Shown: positions 37,413 through 44,584 of the stretch, piece by piece
How the letters are laid out: every line of letters starts with the position of its first letter
Numbering within the stretch: the stretch's first letter is position 1
DNA from: Pseudarthrobacter sulfonivorans
GTDB taxonomy: Bacteria > Actinomycetota > Actinomycetes > Actinomycetales > Micrococcaceae
Reading direction: 5' to 3'
Length of the DNA stretch: 64,000 nt
Assembly: GCF_024391045.1 (NCBI RefSeq)
Contig: NZ_JANFCZ010000007.1
Location: 1-64,000, forward strand
Made by a program: the position numbers and the translations under genes
The notes under the pieces: model-generated
Seen by the model: the letters and a program-made list of their open reading frames with translations, nothing else
Database searches by the model: none
Told to the model about the DNA's origin: nothing

Positions 37413-38276
37413 ATGGCTCCAGAAAATGCCGGTACCGAAGCACTCCCCATGCCCAGACACCAGGACATAATCGTGACGGTGTTCGGCCTGTACGCCCGCG
37501 ACGACCGGGGAGCGTTCGCCGTTTCGGATCTGATCACGCTCTTGAGCGACCTCGGAGTTGAATCAGGAGGGGTACGTTCCTCCGTCTCCCGGCTCAAGAA
37601 ACGCGGTGTTCTGGAAAGTCTGAGGCAAGACCGCTCCGCGTCATACAGGCTGGCGGCCGGCCTGGAGGACGTTTTCCGTGCAGGTGACGAGCGTATCTTC
37701 GCCCGACGTAGAGCGACAGTGGATGACGAATGGATCCTGACATCATTCTCGGTTCCGGAGTCGCAGCGACATCTTCGCCACAGGCTGCGTACGATCCTGA
37801 CGAGGATCGGCTGCGGCCAGGTGGCGCCCGGACTATGGATCGCGCCCGGAAATCTGGCATCCGAAATCAGCCCGCAATTGGAACGCGCTGGCCTGGCCGG
37901 CTACGTGGATCTCTTTCAAGGTGCGCACCTGATGGCCGGCGGGATCCGCCACAAAGTTGGCCAGTGGTGGGATCTCCCTGCCCTTGACGCCCTGTACGCG
38001 GACTTCATTGAACTCAACAGGCCAGTGCTGGATCGTTGGGAGCAATGCCCTAACACCTCTGATGGCTGCCAAGAAAACCGCAGGCAGGCGTTCGTCGACT
38101 ATGTTCCCCTGGTGACACAGTGGCGTCGACTGCCATACATGGATCCAGGGCTGGCTGAGGAATATCTTCCGAAGGATTGGTCAGGTCTCGCAGCTGAGGC
38201 ACTCTTCACCAAACTGCGCGAGTTGCTCGGACAACAGGCCGAACGCTATGCGCACTCCGTCATCGGCCGGTCGTAG
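37413..38276 (+). CDS. PaaX family transcriptional regulator (first)
   Basis: A 287-aa regulator of the PaaX (phenylacetyl-CoA-responsive repressor) family. The N-terminal winged helix spans about residues 12-75 (IIVTVFGLYARDD, GGVRSSVSRLKKRGVLE), followed by the Cas2-like middle domain (WILTSFSVPESQRHLRHRLR) and a C-terminal helical part (FVDYVPLVTQWRRLPYMDP). The ATG at 37413, after AGAGG, is preferred to the GTG at 37407. These repressors typically sense an aryl-CoA ester, so here anthranilyl-CoA or a later CoA ester is a likely effector. It is convergent with the second PaaX gene, with only 6 bp between the two stops. Confidence 0.92.
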   Translation: MAPENAGTEALPMPRHQDIIVTVFGLYARDDRGAFAVSDLITLLSDLGVESGGVRSSVSRLKKRGVLESLRQDRSASYRLAAGLEDVFRAGDERIFARRRATVDDEWILTSFSVPESQRHLRHRLRTILTRIGCGQVAPGLWIAPGNLASEISPQLERAGLAGYVDLFQGAHLMAGGIRHKVGQWWDLPALDALYADFIELNRPVLDRWEQCPNTSDGCQENRRQAFVDYVPLVTQWRRLPYMDPGLAEEYLPKDWSGLAAEALFTKLRELLGQQAERYAHSVIGRS

Positions 38277-38282
38277 GCGGTA

Positions 38283-39167
38283 CTAATGAGTTACGAGCCG
38301 GTCGCGGCCGTGGATGAGTTCCTCGGCGTAGGCGGCCGCCAGGGGAGCGGCAAGCCGGTGGATGGCTTGGAACGTCTGTCGGACTAAGGGGCCGCGCCAG
38401 TTTTCCGGCAGGTACTCCAGCGGCAGGTTGGGGTCCCGATAAGGAAAGCGGCGCCATACGGTCAGCATCGGTACGTAGAACTGGAACGCGTACCGTCGGA
38501 GTTCGGCCGAGGATTCGGCCAGCGCGGCTTCCGGATTGTCGCCCACCAGACCCGACCAGAGTTCTCCTGCGCCCTCGTAAAGTGCCAGGAATTCGCCGAA
38601 CTGCTCATCAATGGCTTGCAGGTCCCACCATTCTGCGATCTTAGGCCGCATGGGTCCATCAAAGAGGTAATCGCTCTTGAACAAATCCACGTACTGCATG
38701 AGTCCGCGCGAGGCGAGCCGCTCCCGGGCCTGGTCCAGGATCTGGTGTGGGGCGATCCATACGCCCGAGGCTACGCATCCAAAACCGAGGGCGGACAATT
38801 CCGTGCGCAGTTGGTGGCGCCGGTTCCGCAGGGATTCCGGGACGGAGAAGACTGCCATCACCCAGGCGTCCAGCGGGGTGGCCCGTTCCGGCGCGAAAAT
38901 CCTTCGGTCCCCTTCGCGGAAGACGTCCATGACGGAATCGGAGAGTTCGTATTTTGCCACACCGTCCCTGCGGACGCTCTTGAGGACGCCTTTGGCTTTC
39001 AACCGGGAGACGGAGGACCGGACGCCGGGAGCGTCATAGCCGAGCGTTCCCAGCATGGAGATCAATACCGACACCGGCAGGGCGTCTCCGGAGCCGCGGC
39101 CGTAGAGGCCGTAGATGGTGACAATGAGTTGCTGGTGGCGCACCGGTGGTGCGGGGACAGCCAACAT
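38283..39167 (-). CDS. PaaX family transcriptional regulator (second)
   Basis: A 294-aa PaaX-family protein with the same layout as its convergent neighbour: winged helix (QQLIVTIYGLYGRGSGD, PGVRSSVSRLKAKGVLK), middle domain (WVMAVFSVPESLRNRRHQLR) and C-terminal helices (FYVPMLTVWRRFPYRDP). The two proteins are clearly homologous but well diverged, so they probably answer different CoA esters or control different promoters. Either could bind the 19-bp element found at both divergent promoter regions of the island. No operon partner follows it. Confidence 0.92.
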   Translation of the reverse strand: MLAVPAPPVRHQQLIVTIYGLYGRGSGDALPVSVLISMLGTLGYDAPGVRSSVSRLKAKGVLKSVRRDGVAKYELSDSVMDVFREGDRRIFAPERATPLDAWVMAVFSVPESLRNRRHQLRTELSALGFGCVASGVWIAPHQILDQARERLASRGLMQYVDLFKSDYLFDGPMRPKIAEWWDLQAIDEQFGEFLALYEGAGELWSGLVGDNPEAALAESSAELRRYAFQFYVPMLTVWRRFPYRDPNLPLEYLPENWRGPLVRQTFQAIHRLAAPLAAAYAEELIHGRDRLVTH

Positions 39168-39229
39168 GGGTTAAGCCTCGTTTCTGCGCCCGGGGTGAGG
39201 CGGCTTTCATCTTCATCATAGGGCGGGCG

Positions 39230-39257
39230 CCGCCGGGCTCGGCGGTGAGCCCGGCGG
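39230..39257 (-). terminator. Second of two tandem hairpins after hydrolase gene
   Basis: Perfect 11-bp stem CCGCCGGGCTC - GGCGGT - GAGCCCGGCGG, located next to another hairpin (39261-39291), between the hydrolase 3' end and the PaaX gene's 5' region. Confidence 0.5.
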
Positions 39258-39260
39258 TAG

Positions 39261-39291
39261 CGGGTCCCCGCACCCTTGCTGCGGGGACCCG
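39261..39291 (-). terminator. Hairpin terminator after alpha/beta hydrolase gene
   Basis: Perfect 12-bp stem CGGGTCCCCGCA / TGCGGGGACCCG with a 7-nt loop, 7 bp beyond the hydrolase stop codon on the minus strand. The ATTTT on the plus-strand side is on the wrong side for leftward transcription, so termination would rest on the strong stem. Confidence 0.65.
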
Positions 39292-39298
39292 ATTTTCG

Positions 39299-40054
39299 CT
39301 AGCGCGTTCCCTGCGCCACCATCCATGCGGCTGCGGCCGCCCAGTGCGATGCGGACGGATCGATCGCCGCCAGGTGGTCCATGCCTTCGACTTCCCGGTA
39401 ATCGACCTGGTCGCCGGCGGCGCGGGCTGCCCTGACGAAATCACGGCTGTGACCGACGGGCACCCGTGCGTCGACATCGCCGTGGAGCACCAGAACTGGA
39501 CGGCCGAAAGGCAGCTGCCGCAGTGGTGATGCTGCGGCGTACTCGGATGACAGATCAGCAGCGCGGGCACCCATGAAAGCGACAGCGGCGTCCTCGCCGA
39601 GCCTTTCGTCATCGACCCTGGACACGTCGGTCACCGGGGCCAGAGCGACGACGGCGTCGGCTGCCGCAGCGTTCAATAGGGCCAACTGGCCGCCGACGGA
39701 GTGTCCGACGGCGACAAAGGGAACCGCGCCGTTCCAGTTCCTCCAGTGTTTCCGGACCAGAGCCATGGCCTGCGCCACATCCTGTCCTGTGTCAGGCCAC
39801 CCCCCGCCATTGCCCATTCTGCGGTACTCGACGTTGGCCACGGCCATTCCACGACGCAGCGTATCGGCCACCAGCGTATCCATCAACGTGAGGTCGAAAC
39901 GGTCACGCCAGTAGCCGCCGTGGATCAGGACGGCCACGGCGGGAGGCCGTCCTGTGCCGGTGGGCAGGTGGAAATCCACAAACTGCGGTTCCGCATCTCC
40001 ATACGCAATTCGCTGGCGTCCTGTTTGTGACGACTCTAAGGACGTCGATGTCAT
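39299..40054 (-). CDS. Alpha/beta hydrolase, arylformamidase-like
   Basis: A 251-aa serine hydrolase. The oxyanion segment is LIHGGYWRDRFD, carrying the HGGxW motif characteristic of eukaryote-type kynurenine formamidases (AFMID). The nucleophile elbow is GHSVGG, the acid is in HGDVDARVP and the His in EGMDHLAA. It is downstream of a cupin gene in a leftward operon. An amide or formyl-aryl amine substrate (for example an N-acylanthranilate) would supply anthranilate to the island. The motif supports this but does not prove it; a general carboxylesterase remains possible. Confidence 0.85.
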   Translation of the reverse strand: MTSTSLESSQTGRQRIAYGDAEPQFVDFHLPTGTGRPPAVAVLIHGGYWRDRFDLTLMDTLVADTLRRGMAVANVEYRRMGNGGGWPDTGQDVAQAMALVRKHWRNWNGAVPFVAVGHSVGGQLALLNAAAADAVVALAPVTDVSRVDDERLGEDAAVAFMGARAADLSSEYAAASPLRQLPFGRPVLVLHGDVDARVPVGHSRDFVRAARAAGDQVDYREVEGMDHLAAIDPSASHWAAAAAWMVAQGTR

Positions 40055-40097
40055 GATGGCCTCCTTGCCCGGTCACAGCGCGCGGCTCGGTCGGTTG

Positions 40098-40583
40098 TCA
40101 GGCGCCCGGAACTGAACCCTGCGGCAGGAAGTCCACACCGCGTAATGCGGACCGGCGGACAACCTCGTCCGGGTCGGACAGGTTGTGCAGTTCGTCGAAC
40201 AGCTGTGCGAGCTGACCAGACGGGCTCACCCAGAAGAGGGCCTTCGCTGCAGCGTCCGCCTTGTTGAAGTAGGCATGCGCCAGCCCCATAGGCATCCGGA
40301 CGGTGTCTCCAGGACCGGCGCTCATCCACTCGCCATCGAGGTACAGCGTGTAAACGCCCTCAAGGACATGGATGTGCTCGTCCTGGGTGGGGTGAACGTG
40401 AGGCGGAACGCCGGTTCCGGTTGGGTCGAGCGACAGCCACGCAAAACTCGTTTCGCTCTCTACCTTCGACAGGTACGTATGGCCGAGTACGTTCCAGGTC
40501 TTGTTGCCCATAGCCTCGCTGGCAAGGGTGATTCCTTTTTCCAAGCGGCCGAGAACAATTTCCTGATCCTGCTGCGGTTCCAT
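40098..40583 (-). CDS. Cupin domain protein (second)
   Basis: A 161-aa single-cupin protein with metal motif 1 GVPPHVHPTQDEHIHVLEG and motif 2 GDTVRMPMGLAHAYFN. It is not closely similar to the cupin at 29953. AAGGAG lies before the ATG on the minus strand. It is the first gene of a leftward operon with the formamidase-like hydrolase 43 bp downstream, and is divergent from the MBL-fold gene across a region carrying the 19-bp island operator. The function is unknown; a dioxygenase or isomerase role is possible. Confidence 0.85.
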   Translation of the reverse strand: MEPQQDQEIVLGRLEKGITLASEAMGNKTWNVLGHTYLSKVESETSFAWLSLDPTGTGVPPHVHPTQDEHIHVLEGVYTLYLDGEWMSAGPGDTVRMPMGLAHAYFNKADAAAKALFWVSPSGQLAQLFDELHNLSDPDEVVRRSALRGVDFLPQGSVPGA

Positions 40584-40648
40584 AGTGACTCCTTACTTGG
40601 CTCTAATACTGACAGCGTCAGCCTGACAGATTCGCTCGCAGATGTATA

Positions 40649-40667
40649 GACTCTATTGCGATCGTCA
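40649..40667 (-). promoter_or_regulatory. 19-bp operator copy in second divergent promoter region
   Basis: On the minus strand this reads TGACGATCGCAATAGAGTC, identical at 17 of 19 positions to the element at 29020-29038. On the plus strand it overlaps the -35 box (TTGCGA, 40656-40661) of the predicted promoter of the MBL gene. Its occurrence only in the two divergent regions of one catabolic island points to a shared regulator, probably a PaaX-family protein. Confidence 0.65.
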
Positions 40668-40684
40668 AGTTTAGTGCATATTAT
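40656..40684 (+). promoter_or_regulatory. Promoter of MBL-fold hydrolase/MFS operon
   Basis: TTGCGA (40656-40661), a 17-bp spacer and TATTAT (40679-40684) form a good match to a sigma-70-type promoter. It implies a leader of about 125 nt before the MBL start. The -35 box overlaps the 19-bp operator element. A further inverted repeat CTGAC-AGC-GTCAG lies at 40609-40621, near the divergent cupin start. Confidence 0.6.
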
Positions 40685-40816
40685 GTGAGGCGTACCACAT
40701 TCAGCTTGGATGGCAGACAGCAGGGAGCTCTTGGCCGACGTCGTGTCGCCTACCGGCTCTTGCCGGTATATCCCCGAAACCCCCAGCACTTTTCGCAACT
40801 ACAGTGAGGTAGTTTG

Positions 40817-41902
40817 ATGACCCAGAAAGCAATGAAGGGCCTCTCCGTTCATACCCTCGGCACGGGCGGCGGGCCGATCGTGTCCAGCAGCCGGGCAGGG
40901 ACCAGTACCGCTATCCGCGTCGACGACGCCACCTATGTGATCGATGCCGGGATGGGCAGCATCAGAAACTACCGCAGGCACGCGTCCTGGGGTGAGCTCC
41001 GCGGCATTTTCCTTACCCACCACCATTCGGACCACATCTACGACCTCGGCTCCTACCTGCTCACCGGATGGCAGGTCCCTGGCGAAGCGTTCTCCCGCCC
41101 GGTACAGGTTTATGGTCCCGGGCAACCCCCTCGGACACCGGCAGTGGATGACGAACATGCCATGCTGGTGGACGCCCGCACCCTCGGGCGTTCGATGGCA
41201 GGCACCAAGGACATCGTGGATTCATTGCTGAACACCGTGTTCGCCTCCGACGTCGTCATCCGGATGGCGGATGAAGGGCGCTCGGATCCGTCGGAATGGG
41301 TCATAGGCCACGACATCGAAATTCCAGCCGAAGCCCAGGCCGACCCCGTATCGGCCCGGCACCCGGTCATGGAACCGTTTGAAATCTACAAAGACGAACT
41401 GGTTCGCGTAACTGCCATCCTGGTGGACCACCGGCTCTGCTACCCGGCCTTCGGCTTCCGCTTCGACACAGCCTATGGCTCGGTGGTGATCTCCGGTGAC
41501 ACCGCATACTCGGAAAACTGCATCCGGCTGGCCAAGGGCGCAGACATCCTGCTCCACGAAGTGATTGATTTGGACGCCATCCTGAACACTTTCCCTGACA
41601 GCGAGACACGCGAAGGAATCGCCGTCCACCTTCGGGAATCCCACACACCCTTTGACGAGGTCGGTAAGGTCGCGCAAGCAGCCGGCGTGGGCCGCCTCGT
41701 ACTGCACCACATCGTCCCTAACGTTCCGGGGGCCGCCGATACTGCCAAAATGGAAAGTTTCGCGCGAGAGGACTTCTCCGGGCCGGTCACCGTCGCGGAA
41801 GACAATGACATCTTCACGGTGCCAGCCCCTCCGGGAAGCACAACCGACGCCACCGGATGGTCCGCTGTCCCTGCCATAATGAAGGCCGAGGTCAGGGCAT
41901 GA
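40817..41902 (+). CDS. MBL-fold metallo-hydrolase
   Basis: A 361-aa metallo-beta-lactamase-fold enzyme. The zinc-binding motif is THHHSDH (about residue 72), with SGDTAYS (Asp ligand) and LHHIVPN (C-terminal His) further on, as in RNase Z/arylsulfatase-like hydrolases. GAGGT precedes the ATG. Compared with lactonase-type members there is a long insert (about residues 110-190). It overlaps the downstream transporter start by 4 bp. Its presence in the aromatic island suggests hydrolysis of an ester, lactam or CoA ester of an aromatic compound. The substrate is unknown. Confidence 0.88.
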   Translation: MTQKAMKGLSVHTLGTGGGPIVSSSRAGTSTAIRVDDATYVIDAGMGSIRNYRRHASWGELRGIFLTHHHSDHIYDLGSYLLTGWQVPGEAFSRPVQVYGPGQPPRTPAVDDEHAMLVDARTLGRSMAGTKDIVDSLLNTVFASDVVIRMADEGRSDPSEWVIGHDIEIPAEAQADPVSARHPVMEPFEIYKDELVRVTAILVDHRLCYPAFGFRFDTAYGSVVISGDTAYSENCIRLAKGADILLHEVIDLDAILNTFPDSETREGIAVHLRESHTPFDEVGKVAQAAGVGRLVLHHIVPNVPGAADTAKMESFAREDFSGPVTVAEDNDIFTVPAPPGSTTDATGWSAVPAIMKAEVRA

Positions 41903-43347
41903 GCGCTGACAAAACATTCGCTCCCTACACCTTGCGGGCAGCGGTCAGCAACCGCCGCATGAACCGCCGGGCATGGCTGGTCACGGGCCTCCTTGTCCTC
42001 TTCCAGATCATCAATTTCGCTGACAAAGCCGTACTGGGCCTGGTCGCCGATTCGGCCATGCGCGACCTCCAGCTTTCGGCCGGCGAGTTCGGCTTCATCG
42101 GCAGCGCCTTCTTCTTCCTCTTCGCGATCGCGGCGGTTCTGGTCGGTTTCCTGGCCGGGAAAGTACCCACCCGCTGGATCCTTCTCACCATGGGCATTTC
42201 ATGGGCGGTGCTCCAGTTCCCGATGCTCTTCGGCGGCGGCGCGGCGATCCTGCTGGTCACCCGCATCCTGCTGGGCGGCGCGGAGGGACCAGCAACGCCC
42301 ATCACACTCCAACACGTCCACGGCTGGTTCCCGGCGAAAGAACGCGGACTCCCCAGCTCCATCGTGGCAATCGGATCCACCCTGGGCCCCATCATCGCTG
42401 CCCCCATTCTTGCCGCCATCATCGCCCACCCCGATCTGGGTTGGCGCTGGGCTTTCGGATTCCTAGGAATTGCTGGGCTTCTGTGGTCCGCGTTGTGGTT
42501 CCTTATGGGAAGGGACGGGCCCCACAGCCATACCGCGACCAAAGCACACGCCGATCCAGCTGCCACGCCTGAGCCGGCGCCGGACGGGACGGACAGCACA
42601 AACCAGCCTGCCGCGGAGACTGCCAGCATCACCGAGCGTGCCGACATTCTCAAGCTTGTTCCCATTCGGGCCGTCCTTGGCTCAAAGATGTTCATCGTCG
42701 CCGTCCTGGCCGGCGCGGGCTGTTTCTGGACTCAGGGGTTCCTGACCACATGGTCTCCGAAATATCTTGCGGCAGTCGTTGCACTGCCGCCGGCAACGAT
42801 CGGGCTGGTCTCGACGTTTCCGTGGATCATCGGTGCCCTGGCTCTGTTGGTTCTTGGCTATTCCTCGCGGTTTCTGATGCGCAGGGGTGTCACCGTCCGG
42901 TGGGCACTGGGTGCCTTGTTCGGAGGCGCTCTCCTGCTGTCAGGCGTCTGCTTCCTTATCCTCCCAAACGTCTCGGGCGAGACGGCAGTGACCGTCATGA
43001 CCCTCGGCGCGGGCCTGGCCATGATCTACCCGCTGGCCCCAACTGCCGTAGCCTTCTGCATCAGTTCAAAGCAACGCGCCGCCGTCATGGCAACCCTTAC
43101 CGGGTTGGCGTCAATCGGCGGCGTGATAGCCCCGGCAATGGTCGGCATGCTCATGGACAAATCCGGCTATGTCCCGGCCCCCAAAGGTATCCCCGAGAGC
43201 GTCGAAATGGCCGCTCGGCTGGCGGACGGGATGAACAGCTCCTTTGGCCTCATCGGGATCTACCTTGTCGTGGTCGGCATCATCTGCGTGCTGTTCCTGA
43301 ACCCGGACCGGACAGCGGCTTCGCTCCAGAAGAAGTTCGTCTTCTAG
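41899..43347 (+). CDS. MFS transporter, organic anion type
   Basis: A 482-aa major facilitator with 12 predicted membrane segments. Features are QIINFADKAVLG in segment 1, the loop VGFLAGKVPTRWI, and a long hydrophilic central loop (about residues 215-255) rich in Thr/Pro/Ala. It resembles the anion:cation symporter group. The start is the ATG at 41899, which overlaps the MBL stop (ATGA). Co-expression with the MBL hydrolase suggests it imports that enzyme's substrate or a related aromatic acid. It differs from the AAHS transporter at 35445, so the island may take up two compounds. Confidence 0.9.
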   Translation: MSADKTFAPYTLRAAVSNRRMNRRAWLVTGLLVLFQIINFADKAVLGLVADSAMRDLQLSAGEFGFIGSAFFFLFAIAAVLVGFLAGKVPTRWILLTMGISWAVLQFPMLFGGGAAILLVTRILLGGAEGPATPITLQHVHGWFPAKERGLPSSIVAIGSTLGPIIAAPILAAIIAHPDLGWRWAFGFLGIAGLLWSALWFLMGRDGPHSHTATKAHADPAATPEPAPDGTDSTNQPAAETASITERADILKLVPIRAVLGSKMFIVAVLAGAGCFWTQGFLTTWSPKYLAAVVALPPATIGLVSTFPWIIGALALLVLGYSSRFLMRRGVTVRWALGALFGGALLLSGVCFLILPNVSGETAVTVMTLGAGLAMIYPLAPTAVAFCISSKQRAAVMATLTGLASIGGVIAPAMVGMLMDKSGYVPAPKGIPESVEMAARLADGMNSSFGLIGIYLVVVGIICVLFLNPDRTAASLQKKFVF

Positions 43348-43348
43348 G

Positions 43349-43402
43349 GCCTGACAGCATGAAGCTGCATCACGCGCCTGACAGCATGAAGCTGCATCAC
43401 GC
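43349..43402. repeat. 27-nt tandem direct repeat, two perfect copies
   Basis: Two identical head-to-tail copies of a 27-nt unit beginning GCCTGACAGCATGAAGCTGC (43349-43375 and 43376-43402), immediately after the transporter stop and before the terminator. The length (a multiple of three, but non-coding here) and perfect identity suggest recent slippage. Confidence 0.9.
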
Positions 43403-43412
43403 GGCACCAGGA

Positions 43413-43443
43413 GGGCCGGCCCGGACATTGTCCCGGCCGGCCC
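43413..43443 (+). terminator. Terminator of MBL/MFS operon
   Basis: Long stem GGGCCGGCCCGGACA / TGTCCCGGCCGGCCC with one mismatch and a small loop, 66 bp after the transporter stop. The following bases are CAACC, so there is no T-tract. Confidence 0.65.
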
Positions 43444-43747
43444 CAACCGCAGATACTCCCTGAAGCCGTTCGCTCATCGAACAACGACGTTCAACCGAAG
43501 CATGGAAGGCCGCACAATGCATCTCTGGAAAACCCTGTTCCTCCTTAACCCCGGACAGTTGCCGGTCCAGGTCCCGTCACCAGCATTGTCCTGCCAGCAT
43601 TTTCCCACCGGCGACCTAACATCCAGCGCTTGGGAAGGCTGGTGGCAAGAGGAAACGCCCTCACCACGGGACATCGAGCTGTAGCGCCGTTGCTGAGTCA
43701 TATGAGTGGATCCCCTTGAACAGCTTGCCACCGTGCTGTGAGGCAGT

Positions 43748-43813
43748 GCGTGGTCCTCAGCGACGAGCTGATGCTGCGCCCCGAGTAGTCCACCGTGGCC
43801 TTCGTTTTCCACG
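43748..43813 (+). pseudogene. metH: Decayed 3' fragment of a second metH
   Basis: The first 30 bases are identical to the 3' region of metH (25759-25788, encoding VVLSDELML). The next 35 align without gaps but with changes mostly at third codon positions, plus His to Arg, Gln to a TAG stop and Asp to Val. The frame continues as STVAFVF and then leaves the metH sequence. A terminator follows closely, as after intact metH. The mostly synonymous pattern implies descent from a related, diverged metH and not a fresh copy of the gene at 22204. Confidence 0.8.
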
Positions 43814-43825
43814 CGAGTTAAGAAA

Positions 43826-43862
43826 AGCGGCCGACGGCGGGAACCTCCCGCCGTCGGCCGCT
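43826..43862. terminator. Strong terminator after metH fragment and lig operon
   Basis: Perfect 17-bp stem AGCGGCCGACGGCGGGA - ACC - TCCCGCCGTCGGCCGCT, flanked by GAAA on the left and CTTCT on the right. It lies 24 bp beyond the stop of the last gene of the leftward lig operon and can also act on the plus strand. Confidence 0.8.
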
Positions 43863-43885
43863 CTTCTGAGATGCACGGTAGGGCC

Positions 43886-44584
43886 TCAGGGCGCGCGAAA
43901 ACTGTGGGACGACTTGATCGATGCCGCGAGGTCCGAGTGGAAGAAGGCCAACACCTCCGCAGCGCGGGCTGCGTTGCTGGAGGATGTCGCAACAGCACCG
44001 GCGAAGACCGTGCTAATCGTGCAGTCTTCCGGGAGAACGCCGAGGATGCGCACGCCGGGTTGCCCGACCAGTTCGCTGAGCTGCTGCAGGCCGAGATCGA
44101 CCTCTCCCTCGGCGAGCAGGCGGGCCACGGGCACGCCTGGACGGGCTTGCACAAGCCGGTCGCCGACCTCATCGGTCATGCCCCAGTGGTCGATCATTCG
44201 CAAGAGCTCGGTGCCGCTCGGTCCGGTGGAATATCCGATGCGGGATGCCGCGCGCAGGGCGCCGCGAAGCTCGTCCGCATTCGCAAAGGCCGTGCCTTCG
44301 GAATAGATGGCGGCATCGGCGCTGCTTGCGGGCACCCCTACGGCGACCTCCGACAGTACGATCGGGGCGATGGATGCCGGATCGACGTGCCCCTCGGCAG
44401 CAAGGCGTTGCAGAGCGTCCTCGGCGAGGAACACAAGGTCGAACGGCTCGCCGGCGGTCACCCGCTGGGCGGCGTCCACTCCGCCTACGGATTCGAGCTG
44501 CAGAAGCGGTAGCCCCGCCCCGGCGGCAGCTTCAGCGAGGTCGGCGAGAACGTGGCGGGTGGCCATCGACGAGATCGCCCTCAT
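43886..44584 (-). CDS. ModA-like substrate-binding-domain protein
   Basis: A 232-aa protein with the periplasmic-binding-protein fold of the molybdate-binding type: GEPFDLVFLAEDALQRL, SEVAVGVPA, GYSTGPSGTELLRMID and VLPEDCTISTVFAGAVA segments. It has no signal peptide or lipobox, so it is probably cytoplasmic and not a transport receptor. There are no permease or ATPase genes beside it. Its start overlaps the stop of the aldo/keto reductase gene, so it belongs to the lig operon as the last gene. It may sense or bind a pathway dicarboxylate. The function is unknown. Confidence 0.8.
   Translation of the reverse strand: MRAISSMATRHVLADLAEAAAGAGLPLLQLESVGGVDAAQRVTAGEPFDLVFLAEDALQRLAAEGHVDPASIAPIVLSEVAVGVPASSADAAIYSEGTAFANADELRGALRAASRIGYSTGPSGTELLRMIDHWGMTDEVGDRLVQARPGVPVARLLAEGEVDLGLQQLSELVGQPGVRILGVLPEDCTISTVFAGAVATSSSNAARAAEVLAFFHSDLAASIKSSHSFRAP

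Larger units (their letters stand above)
43348..43885. other. 538-bp stretch without an intact gene
   Basis: This gap holds a 27-nt tandem direct repeat (43349-43402), a strong hairpin (43413-43443), about 300 bp with no recognisable coding sequence, a decayed copy of a metH 3' end (43748-43813) and a second strong hairpin (43826-43862). A 60-codon open frame from 43505 has no recognisable product and is not called. Confidence 0.75.

Noticed and set aside
43505..43684. A 59-codon frame starting MEGRTMHLWKTL
   Set aside because: No clear ribosome-binding site, no family resemblance, and it lies in a decayed region.
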